Origin: Oscheius onirici | Lineage: Eukaryota > Nematoda > Chromadorea > Rhabditida > Rhabditidae | Direction: 5' to 3' | Length of the DNA stretch: 64,000 nucleotides | Assembly (NCBI GenBank): GCA_932521025.1 | Contig: OW051469.1 | Coordinates: 3,360,398 to 3,424,397, forward strand | In this document: positions 1-9,940 of the stretch, piece by piece | Layout of the letters: each line of letters starts with the position of its first letter | How positions within the stretch are numbered: the first letter of the stretch is position 1 | The notes under the pieces: model-generated | What the model was told of the DNA's origin: nothing | What the model saw: the letters and a program-made list of their open reading frames with translations, nothing else | Databases searched by the model: none | Position numbers and translations under genes: made by a program

Positions 1-698
1 TGGATGTGAGGGCCGATGTTGGGACGGTACCAGAGTTGGAACGTGTCTAGAGCAGAATGGAATAAGAGAGAGACAGACGGACAGGGAGTCTGAGAGTCTG
101 AGAGACAGACAGACGGAGAGATTCACCGTTAAACATGATGTTTGCCCACATTCCAAGTGGAAGTCTATAAATTCTATCTTCAGTTCGCCGACTTGTAGGA
201 GGATCGTAGCGACGAAAGTCATCCCAATTAAAGGCAGTGAGATCAAAGTTGTGAGACATTATCTGAAAAAATTCACTATGTTTATAAAAGTGTGGTTTAC
301 AGATTCACAATCATATGGCCAGTCGCTGCCGCCCGCCAACTGGGACAGACATATTTGTTGGTTGAACTTTCTGTGCGTCGCGGGAAAGTTTCTGACTTCG
401 TAGAGAGTACTTATGAGGCTTCCCTGAATGATCATGATTATAATACAGAATTCAAGCGCCTACTTCCATAGCCGTGTCCAGCTGAAAATCCACTATACAA
501 TGGCCGTGACCACAGCGCTCACTGTACGGTACGATCTTTTCAATCACTGAAATCCTGTGTGTCGCAGTCTTTTCTCTTACCATCATAGTTAGCACTTCTT
601 ATAGCTACTCCAATGCAAATACACAGAAAGGCCAGAGAAAAGGCCACCGGAAAGACAGTAACCGCTGAAGGTAGTGGCCATCGACCCTTGAACTCCTG
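1..698 (-). CDS. CDC50-family protein (P4-ATPase flippase beta subunit), partial
   Basis: CDC50 proteins are chaperone/beta subunits of P4-ATPase lipid flippases, with two membrane spans and a large glycosylated extracytosolic loop. Readable exons on the minus strand: 581-698, 464-546, 301-423, 127-262, and 46 down to the window edge, all in consistent phase. The first visible exon carries FKGRWPLPSAVTVFPVAF, matching the family's motif before the first membrane span, followed by a hydrophobic segment. Later exons contain a Cys-rich loop (YSERCGHGHC) and LGMWANIMFND followed by TFQLWY, the family's conserved A-N-x-x-F-N-D-x-F block. Introns are only 34, 40 and 38 nt. The start codon lies upstream of 698 in an exon I could not place; the second membrane span is off the window. 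It lies on the same strand as, and downstream of, the DUF273 gene. Confidence 0.85.
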
Positions 699-1153
699 CT
701 GAAATAGATCCTCTTCTAAAATTTGCAAAACTTTTGGAAAACAGTAGAAACTGACTGAATTCGGACCAGCCCATAAGGAAATGTAGTATTGTTGGACCGT
801 TTGTCGACGGACAACGCTGTAAAAGAATAGCAAAGCTGAGTCATTTTTAGGCAGTCACTTCGATGAAAATTGGATGGCTATTTTAGTTTTTGGGGTACAG
901 ATTTTGGGATAACGGATCAATCAGAAAATGAAACGGAAATGAACAGAGTTTGAGCCTGTTTAAACAATGACGGCAAGTGTCGCGGTAAAGTTTGACCAAG
1001 GGGATGGTATCACAACAGATTCCGGGGTGTGGGCTACTCTCAGTTACCCCCGCAAAACAGCTAAACAAACATTTTTTGTGAAAAACATGTGCTGCAAAAG
1101 AACCGAGGAAAACAAGAGAGACAGAAAGATAAGACTATTTATATTACAGTCTC

Positions 1154-2805
1154 TCATAGAGTCAAAAGTTTCTGAATCTTCCCAAGTCGTCGGAATTTGT
1201 CCATATCCACCAGATGTTTGTACTTGTTCAGAGCATCGTCGATTAATTCTGGCGTGGCTATCAAATTCACATCGTGGTTCCAGGAAACATTTCTAAAGAA
1301 TTCTCTCTTTGAAACAGATGACCTTACCCCGGAACGCATTTCTTAAAGTCAAAGTCTCCAACAATTGGGTCGTACCAGTTGCCTCGACGGAAATTCGTAG
1401 GTCTGAAATTTTGGTCAGTTTATTTAAAAATATGGAACTTACTTCAAAGGAAGATCTCTAGTTTTGTACTCTGCCAACTGATTCGTTTTCCAGCCGTGGA
1501 GCATAAAGTCTTTTTCCGGACTCCAGAGAGAGTTGGTCAACCAGCCGTCCCGTGCCCAGCCGTTTCCCTAAAAAATATGCCCAAGTGTAGAAACCATTTT
1601 TTTTGCAACGATTTAGATTTTTAAGATCAATGCAAGTAAATGTTGGAAACTCGGTCAAGTTTTCTCTGAACTTGTTCAAACTGACCAGGCAGTTCCACAA
1701 GAAATCTGGTCATCCTAATCGTTCGGTCTATTTTTTAAGATAAGAGTACGATTAATTTTTTTTTGTAAAAGATTACTGTAGTATTTTTCAGTTGGGTTAC
1801 TGTAATTTGGGCGCCTATCCAAAATTCGCCAGCTGGACCGGAGGGACTAATCTCAATTGTTCGAGGCCACATTGACATTTTAGCGCCAAATTCGACAAGT
1901 CTGGAGCCATGGAATCGAAAAAGAAACCAACCTTTCGGATGAATCGAATGTTCTGAACTTCTTCATTTATCCCGATGATTGCTCGAACACAAGCTTCATA
2001 CACGAACAGTTCGTCGTACCCTTTGGACATGTTGTAGACCTCCAGACAGTATTCGTAATCATCAAACTGGTCCGGATACAGTTTCAGCAGAACGTAGGAA
2101 TGTAAAGCGCCATTATCAGTCCCGTGGAAGGAATTGGGCAGCTTGGTCTCGAAATCAGCGAAGCTTTTGATGAAGTCGAGAGCATAGGTGGAATTCTTTA
2201 GCAAATAGGCCCCGGCGACAATTTCCTGGTTGTAGAAACGGTCGTAGAAAGTTACATCAAACTTGGGATTGACGAATTCTTCAATTTTTCTGGAATTTTT
2301 GTGTACAAAAATAGGTAAAAAAAGGGACAAACCTGACGGGATTGACGACGCCCATGTCGGCATCGAGGAAGAGTAAGTAGTCACAGTCTTTGAGATATTG
2401 GGCCACCACACAGTGACGACGGAAAAATTTCTGGAAAAAATTTCTCTGTCTATCTGTTTCCCAAACTCACATCTTTCTGTTTACACTCCTTCTTCCAGTC
2501 TGTATCCACAGCAATTATCAATTTATACCCCTGAATTTGAGAATAACAACGCAGAGAATCTGAACCTCTCCTCATTTCTCTAATAAAAATTCCCTTTTAC
2601 CTAATGCCCGGAGATACAATGAGGTGTTCTTAGAAGTCACTACAACCACTATGGAAATTTTGAGATTTTCTCCAGAGACTGTCACATTCCTTCTTTCAGG
2701 CTCTCTGTGTCTCTGTATTGATGGTCTAGAGACAGAGTGAGTAACCGAAAAGACCTGAAAATTGTCTGAATTAAAAAATAGTGTCTGGTACCTGATTAAT
2801 GTCAT
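1154..2805 (-). CDS. DUF273 family protein, glycosyltransferase-like
   Basis: Nematode DUF273 proteins resemble GT-A nucleotide-sugar transferases; the acceptor is unknown. Seven exons: 2601-2805, 2471-2559, 2333-2430, 1932-2289, 1443-1567, 1328-1402, 1154-1292, giving about 362 aa. Landmarks in order: ISIVVVVTSKN (strand), DSLRCYSQIQGYKLIIAVD, FFRRHCVVAQYL, LLFLDADMGVVNP (a DxD-like metal/sugar site), FDVTFYDRFYNQEIVAGAY, FHGTDNGALHSYV, GNGWARDGWLTNSLW and FMLHGWKTNQL, all hallmarks of the family. Four introns are 35-43 nt. I start at the ATG at 2805 because the frame is open from there, but the first ~40 residues are not family-like, so the true 5' end may include another exon. The DUF273 assignment is firm; enzymatic activity is inferred. 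Confidence 0.87.
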
Positions 2806-3210
2806 ATTTATTACTGGAAAGTAGCAGAAAAAGGCAGAAAAAGGCAGTTGCTGTAACCAGTAAAAGCAACTGTTTTACGGGCATGCAAAACACTGGCTAT
2901 ACTTTCTAAAAGGTTTTTTTGTGGACGGATTCCTGGAAAATATACCATAGAGCCATTTTGAAAAAAACTGAATAGACTGGTCACAAAGGCATATACAGAC
3001 AGGAATACAGAGACGAAATGACTTCCACATAATCGAAAACGATTTTAATAGGAAACGGACGAGTCCACAAGTGCATTAGGCGAAAATCTGAACCGCGATG
3101 TTATCTACAGGGCGCAATATATCTAATTCGTAATAAACGTCGTTGAGGGTTCTTAGAGGAGTGTTTCTACAAGAAGAAAACGTCTGACAAGTCTAGGCTC
3201 CCCAATCGAA

Positions 3211-3581
3211 TTTGGTAATACACGGAATACCTTTTTCAAAAACCATTATTTATTGTTTGAAGCAATTGAGCAAATGCAATTAAGGTACAAAATTTTATTA
3301 TTCTAAACGTCATAAAGGACAATATTCTGGACGGGTTTCTCAAAGTTGTATTTGTATTTGACTTTGAAGTTGTCGAAGTCTTCCTTTTAGATCTAACTCG
3401 TCTGGTAGCCCGCCCAACAATCGGAATAAATGGTTGTACCGTCCAGAATATTGTTCTCTATGGCTTTTAAAATAATGTAATTTTGTACCTTAATTACATT
3501 TGCTCAATTGCTTCAAACAATAAATAATAGTAACAATGTCAGTAATTGGCTTTTGACAAAGGTATTCCGTGTATTACCAAA
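3211..3581. repeat. Palindromic element, arms about 125-130 nt
   Basis: The left part (from 3211, reading TTTGGTAATACACGGAATAC) reappears reverse-complemented on the right, ending at 3581. The arms also share the block AAGCAATTGAGCAAATG. The central ~100 nt is unique. This looks like a foldback or MITE-type non-autonomous DNA element. No coding capacity. I did not find a clear target-site duplication by eye. Confidence 0.75.
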
Positions 3582-4356
3582 GTACCGAATGTCCTTCATT
3601 TTGTCTATGATTTTTTTAACAGAGGTATATAAGAAACAAGAGTCGTGATCAAAAACCAAAAAGGGGCCAGATTCAAGCACAATGTTGAATAGCCAGTATT
3701 TTCGTGGAAACCATCCAGCGTCGTCGCCTGGCGGCGTAGTACTTCATTTCGTATCCTTACAACAGTAGTCAAACTCTTGCAAATTCTTTTTCATGGTTAC
3801 GACTAAAGCTTACGACTGTTGCCAAATTTCTCGACAGGGCATAACTTGTTGCCTGCGGCTTCAGAATGTCATACCGTAGGGGGACTTGTAAAAAATGAAA
3901 GAAGGTTATTTCGAAAAATGGTCGTGGTAGCTGGGTTCTCCGCAAAATTTCGATAAATCTGTTGTTCTCAGATTCGCATTTTGACGTAGTCAAGGAGATG
4001 AAAAGTTGGAGGAAAAACCCATTTCGGGTTACCAAAAGAAGATTACTCTACTCCGAAATTCGATTACTTACTCCAAAATCGCCTCATGTTTTAGCCAAAT
4101 TTTTCTCAGGAGCGGGCTTTTATAGCGACAGTTGGGAGACTCAGAAATCTTGAATAGTGCAAGAAAAGATGAGCCAATGGAATGGATACAGACTCTTTTT
4201 GCCATCTTGTGATCCAAGTAGCGATGGAGAAGGACAAGACAGCTGAGTGATAGTATGATTGTGAGAAAAAATAGTTTTGGGAACAGTGTCAAAAAGCGAG
4301 GACCTTAAAGCGAGCGTACCTCGGCACCCCGTTTGAATTTCGCGCCCAAAAAACTG

Positions 4357-4424
4357 CGCAATGGCGCAGTGGGTAAAGTGTCCGTTTGCTAACTTTTTCT
4401 TGCCCAGGGTTCGGTTCTTATTGT
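4357..4424 (+). repeat. tRNA-like sequence, candidate SINE or tRNA relic
   Basis: The sequence TGGCGCAGTGGG matches an RNA polymerase III A box, and GGGTTCGGTTC about 45 nt downstream resembles a B box. A run of T follows, as for a Pol III terminator. The intervening part does not fold into a convincing anticodon arm, so a functional tRNA is unlikely; a tRNA-derived SINE or pseudogene fits better. Confidence 0.4.
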
Positions 4425-5474
4425 GATTTTTTTTTTCATATATTTTATAGTCAAATATTATGTACCGCATCATTTGAAGCCTAATTATGAAATTTTGCAA
4501 TACCTATCTTTTTCAATGCGCAAGTTACAATACCTTGTGTAGCTAGTAAACTGAAAAAAATCAAGCACTATAGCATTAGCAACATTCCTAAGAAAAGACA
4601 AAACAAATAACTCTTTCGGGGTCATAAGCTGCCTTAATCAACTAATACATAGGGATAATCAACTGCCGAGGGAGGCTCGCTTTAAAGGAAAACAGTTCTT
4701 TAAAGTTAGCTTCGATTAGGCGGAAATGTTGTATTTACGACGGCTAGACAATAACCGCAGAACGTCGCATTTGAGAAAGAATGAAAAAAATGTGGGATAA
4801 TGAAGCTTGTTAACTCCTCCAATTGAGCTCAGTTGCCCCGGAGACGAGAGGATTTAGTTCGAGAGAGCGAAACAAGACGAAGTCAGCTGAATGATTCAGA
4901 ATCTCCAAATAATTTATTTATCTCTTTTTAACCCCACTATGCTGAAGGTGTTCTTCGAATTCTGGCAGACTTTGGTGTTACATCGGTCTGTGGGAATGCA
5001 ATAGTGTCTGTGGTGAATTCTGTTTGTTTGATTGTTTGCCCATGGCCACGAGATTCGTCGCGACAATTCAAAAACTGTCAGGATTTGAGTCACTTTTGAA
5101 CTTGGAGTGGTAAAGAGTTAGTTTAACAAAGATTTTATTATTTATTTATTTTTGATAGGTTTTGCCAAACGTCAAGTTGGATGGGAGTTCAGAACCTAGG
5201 CTTTTGGTTAGTATGTTTGAGAGTCGCAGGCGCCAGGGCGGCGAAAGCCGTCGTAGAAGGCTGGTCGGAGCGTGTGTTCAGGGAGTCGCTGAAAATATGT
5301 CTTCTTTACTTGTCTTATCCAACTTTGCCAATAATTCAGTCGCTTGTTTCGTTCCAAGGGAGTCTTTTTTTGTCATTTTTTATTCACCACTTTTTTTTAG
5401 CCAAGCTGCTAAAATGAATGCGCGAAGAAACTCCATTGCTAGAGACGAAAAGTTAACCGAACATTTTTAAGCAA

Positions 5475-5480
5475 TTTATT
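5475..5480 (-). terminator. Poly(A) signal AATAAA for ltd-1
   Basis: The minus strand reads AATAAA about 200 nt after the ltd-1 stop codon. Only one other hexamer lies close by, on the opposite strand. Confidence 0.5.
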
Positions 5481-5679
5481 GGAATAAACATATACTTTTC
5501 TTTGTATGCATAGATACAGTCGAATTCGTAAGAAAATGGGCTTTTCCGAGACACCGAGACGGAAGATATTTTGGGAAATTGGCAGAGAAGGATGGGGGAA
5601 GACGGGACGGAATTACACGTTTCTCTCTGGGGGTTATGGTCGTTTCTGGAACAGTTTTTTGAGAAATAAGTGAGAAAAG

Positions 5680-8600
5680 TTAGCAATTTCGGGAATGAAT
5701 GAGGTATTTGCAGCAGTGGGTCAGGAGCTGCTTTCCGTTGACCAGTTGGTCGTTTTGACGGGTATAAATGTCCAGACCGTACTGGCCGTCTTCGGGAAAG
5801 TCGAGGAAGATGGAGACCTGAAAATGGGTGTTTTTAGTCTTGTTGGCACTGTCACTGTCCTCAGTATTATAGTCAAAAGAGGGATTACTGGAGCTGTTTG
5901 CCCCGAGACCGACTTTGTACTCTAACATTTGATACTCAGCCAAGAAATTTGAAGATACGCTGCGAAAATGGGAATTTTGCAAATTCCTTGGCTGAGTATC
6001 AAATGGTCTCGAGGAAAAAAGCTAAAATATTACGGTAATCAATATACTCTTTTTTTAATACTTTCTCATTTGCAAATTTTCGTCGCGAGAATATTCGCAC
6101 AGCAATTATAAATTTTTGAAAAGGAATTCACGAAAATATTCTTAAAAATATGAAACTTTCTTCGTCTACGGAAACTATAAATAGAGAGCTGAAAACGTTA
6201 AAGATTCAGACACGAGGAAGACCTTCTCTTCTAGGACTAGCAGAACTTCCGAGCAGAAGGAGGCACCCCAAGATGGAAAACGAAGAAGACATTCTAAGAA
6301 CAACCAATCATCCGCAAGCCCTTCGTTCCTGCGCATCATAGGAATAAAGAGCCTAGTATTGTTCAGTGTTTTTCTCTTGTGTTAGTCTCTTCACGTGGAT
6401 AGGATCAGAAACGCAGGAAATTGGCTTCTGATTGTGAGGGTTCTGTCGTCTATTCGAAAGAATATCTTACCTCCAAAGTTGCCAACGTATTAAGCCTAAT
6501 TTTTAGCGTTGCATTTCGCTTTAAACATTGTGTGGGTTACTGCTACTTTGTGCAATCCTTGTTGATTCCGATTTTTTGGCTCTTTCTCTTGGTTCTGATT
6601 TGTCTCACCCCCCCCTTTTTATTCTGACTCACCATTTCTCCTTTGATCTGAGTCCTGGCACAGTGTTGAAGCATTCTGTCCTCTGTCCTGTTTCTATGTA
6701 GCGCCGCCACAAACTCTGACAATGGTCTGGTCATTCTAAATTATCGTTTGAGTTTTTATTGCCAAAGGTTACCTGAATCTTATCTCGACATATCTCCCAG
6801 CGTTGATTATCGCGTCAGGATGGGAAATTGGTAACAGCCCGAAGAGTCTATCAGCCTTGGCTGGACCCCATTCTCCGGAGGCACATTCGGGCAATGGAAC
6901 CATGATGACTTGGAGGGACTCGCAAAGAATCTATAATCGGAAAAGTTTGGGAAAATTCGGCTCCTTGCCTTGAATTTACAGACGCTCTTAAACTTGATCG
7001 GTTGCCCTGTTAAGTAGTGTCCCGACGAGACACTATTGGCAAAAATGTCCAGTAGGAGAGGTCTAGTTGATGGAGCGTGTACTCGGAATGTAACAACACC
7101 GTCTGTCACGGACTGCATGACGAATCTCTTCAGCGATAGCCCATTTATCGTCGTGTCTTCTGAATCGAACATTTTCAGATTGTAATGGAAAATGAGCGAG
7201 TCGCCTCCTTTGATTGGAAGCCTGACAGCGACGCTGGCTGCTCCACTTCGGTCCGTCTAGAAATTTTTCTTTTTATTGGAAAAAATGAAAACTTACGTAA
7301 AGAGTGCTCTCCAGTCGGGGATCAGTGAATGAGAGACCATACTTGAAGAAAAGACTCCGTACGAAGGGAATTCTCTCAAATTCCTCCAATTTGATAGGTC
7401 GTGGTAGCAGCTGCCATTTGGAATCATGAGGGAAGAACTCGTAAATGAATTCTTCTGGGTCGGTCATGAAGTAGTGGTCATCGTATTCGTAACGGAGATT
7501 TCCGTCCGTTCTCATGTCTTGGGAGGAGTTGTTGTCTTTGGCATTTCTGGAAGGATACGGTAGAGGAACAGAGAGACAGGGAGTCTGCGAGACAAAAAAA
7601 AACTTACACCAAGTGTCTTGCTCCCCAGTTGCACTGAACAAACCTCCAGGAACCGTCCAAATAGACAGCGTTCCAAGTATTTCTGAAATTTCTAGTTTTT
7701 TTTTCTTCTGAGAAAATTTTTACCTAAAGCGATGGTCATCAAAGGAGAAGCCCGGCTGATAGCCGGCCGATTTGGAGAATCCTTTGATTACTACACAATG
7801 AAGCCCGGCGTAGCTAAAAATTATTATATTTTCTCCAAAAAAAACTAGATTAACCTGCAGAGTCTCTTGAAAAGAACGTGATAGCTCTCCGTGCCGTATT
7901 TGATTCCTCGGAGAAGTCCCATAGGCGTGTCGCTGTCTACAGACTCGTCAAAATGCATAGTGTTCAGATTTTTGATCGTTATCCAGCGGTAGATTGCTCT
8001 GAAGGGGTATTTTGGTAAGATTACTTTTTACGAAGTAAAAAGCGAAAATTTACCTCGCCACATCGACGTCACTTCTAGCCTCGCTGGTCAGTGTTCTGAT
8101 GAGATCTGTAAAGGAGGTGACCTCACTGCGAGCACAGTACATAGCAACTTCGTCAATCATCTGAAATCGGGGTAAAAAGCAAAAGGAAGAATTTTTACCG
8201 AAAAGTACTCTGTAGTCGTGTAGATTTCCCTCTTGCTGCAAGAAGGCGGCTGTGGAGGTGGCGGTGTCGATGGGTACTCATCGTGGTTGTATTCCTGGAA
8301 AAAGTGGATGGTTAGAAGTCGAAAACATGGCTGTTCACAAGTTTTTTTGTTCACATGGATGGTTCCTTCCAACTAGCTATTTTTTATACTCATCTACCGT
8401 CCTTGCTACCGTATCCCAAAATACAGAACGCAGGATCGCTTACTGGGAAGGAGATTCAAAAATCTGTTAAAAAACTGTCTACAGTAACCTTTCTGCCCCA
8501 TAGTTTGCGCAAGTTAGATACAGAGCCAAAGATTCGCAGACAATTTTTACTGCTAGCTGGTCTCGTAGGGATCAGCGTTCTTACTGTACTTTGTCTCTTG

Positions 8601-9940
8601 AATAGACTGTAGATTATTTCTTTTAGCTCCCACTAGAATACCTAAATTTATAAAATTCTTACCGTTCTGGCCTGTTTAAAAAGATCCAACATTTCCTTGG
8701 CTTGTCTCTCGACCAACTCTGCCGTCTGGTGTCGTTCACGCTCCTAAAACTCTTAGCCCTTAGAAATTCAATAAAAAAAGAACAAACCTTCCGTTTTGTG
8801 TGAAGAGTTTCCAACTTTTTGTCCCTCTTTATCGTCAACTGTCGAATTAGATCGTCCTTATTCTTGTGGTTAGCCTGTCCCTTTTCGTACTTTCTGGCAA
8901 AATCAGCTAGAGCTCGTTCCCATTCTTCCTAAAAAGAAAGAGGGTAAAAAAAGAAAAAAAAAAGAGGGAGCGATAAAAATATAAAAAACAGGTACACATA
9001 CCCTTGTTTCATGCTCAAACTGTTCACTTTCCACAGCTCTCTGTTGACTGAACTCTTCGTACATCTGATCCTCGGCATTTCTGTGAAGAAGCTCCAGTCT
9101 TGTTTGGGCGTCGTAGTCCTGAAAACTCAGTCACTTTTCCTTTTTCCATCTCTCGATCCTTCCATATCAAAATCACAACTCACAATCTGGTAACTGGCTC
9201 CTTTGTGCTCAATTTTCGGATAAGGCTTGGCCACTTTTGTCGCCTTGATAGCATGGGCAATCTTCAGATCCTGTAGTCCGGCATCCCTTCGGAACTCGTT
9301 GCTCTTGTGGCCGTTTTCTGTTGGAGAGACGGTTCCTTTCTTCTCCGGAATCAGGTCATGGGGTCCGGCAATGGGCACGTGGTTGGAACAGTAGACTTCC
9401 TGAAAGATTTCTCTGTCTCGTCTCTCTCCCCTTTTGCCTCCAGTTGCCAGTCTTCCCTTCTCTTCTCCTCTTCTCTATTGGCAAAACAAGTTTTCGCATA
9501 ATTATTCTCCTCCTGTGGATGCAATTTGTGCCTGTCATTCTTATATGCCGAAAGTGTTCGCGTGACTTGGTCTCTGACCATTCTAGGGGCTAATCAAAAA
9601 TTGCAATTACCTTGTCATTGATGTCGTTCCTGTTGTTACAGTAGCTCTTCAGAAGAAGACGGGTACCACAGATGTAGCACTTGAAGCAGCCTGGAAAATG
9701 CATTGTTTTGAAAAGAGTCTGTATAAAGTGGCCACAGACTCGACAGTTAAACGGAAATGTGGTTTCACTAGGCCATGGACTCAACAGTTAGACAGCCACC
9801 GGGTTGTAACCAAACTTTTCACCGATATCCCACCCGTGATCCCACTCACCCTGATGAAAAAATGTGCCATCCTTTAGCGGTCCGACCTTGTCCGTCGGAT
9901 AGACCTGCTTATTGCATCGATGGCACGACAACTTGACCAT
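5680..9940 (-). CDS. ltd-1: LTD-1 orthologue: LIM domain plus KY-type transglutaminase-like protein
   Basis: C. elegans LTD-1, related to KY and hillarin, is a cytoskeleton-associated epidermal protein. Sixteen exons: 9850-9940, 9611-9690, 9184-9399, 9002-9118, 8788-8928, 8663-8743, 8199-8294, 8054-8160, 7855-7998, 7724-7813, 7608-7682, 7297-7546, 6969-7256, 6773-6930, 6633-6735, 5680-5817; every phase closes, about 724 aa. Domains: LIM, ligands C6, C9, H29, C32 / C35, C38, C61, H64; a charged, probably helical stretch about 130-245; transglutaminase-like core about 275-410; KY-type C-terminus with ECASGEWGPAKADRLFGL and FPEDGQYGLDIYTR. The core appears inactive: KYGTESY (344-350) stands where a Cys-containing motif is expected, and NTWNAV replaces the usual HAW. 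Intron 13 is a GC-AG intron and the last intron is about 815 nt. The ATG lies 2 nt after a TTTCCAG acceptor, suggesting trans-splicing. Confidence 0.93.
5928..6003. repeat. Hairpin inside the last ltd-1 intron
   Basis: ATTTGATACTCAGCCAAG at the left is answered by CTTGGCTGAGTATCAAAT at the right, with a loop of about 40 nt. The same GATACTCAGCCAA core occurs in the mobile element at 30281-30472, so this is probably a fragment of a related element. Confidence 0.7.
6931..6968 (-). other. 38-nt GC-AG intron in ltd-1
   Basis: The exon ends AAG, followed by GCAAGG, and the acceptor is GATTATAG. Removing these 38 nt joins the CKFK frame to the conserved frame PLPECASGEWGP. Reading through keeps an open frame but gives sequence unlike the family. 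No GT donor nearby restores the frame. Confidence 0.85.

Larger units (their letters stand above)
2806..5460. other. Intergenic region with repeats
   Basis: No supported gene. It contains a large palindrome (3211-3581), a tRNA-like sequence (4357-4424), and at 5040-5110 a short stretch shared with 57135-57240 (the block around CCATGGCCACGAGA). Open frames here, such as minus 3769-4035, lack splice-site logic or family motifs. A plus-strand frame at 5162-5470 with an AATAAA shortly after it was considered and not accepted. Confidence 0.6.

Noticed and set aside
262-300. TTTTTTCAG before ATAATG at 259 as a trans-splice site and gene start
   Set aside because: CDC50 homology continues upstream in phase across a 38-nt intron, so this is an internal acceptor.
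1932-2170. Plus-strand open frame at 1979-2170 inside DUF273
   Set aside because: Antisense shadow of a conserved coding exon; no independent support.
5162-5470. Overlapping plus-strand frames (102 and 78 codons) with a following AATAAA
   Set aside because: Two competing frames, Arg/Ser-rich or hydrophobic composition, no family motif and no clear splice partners; upstream sequence is repeat-derived.
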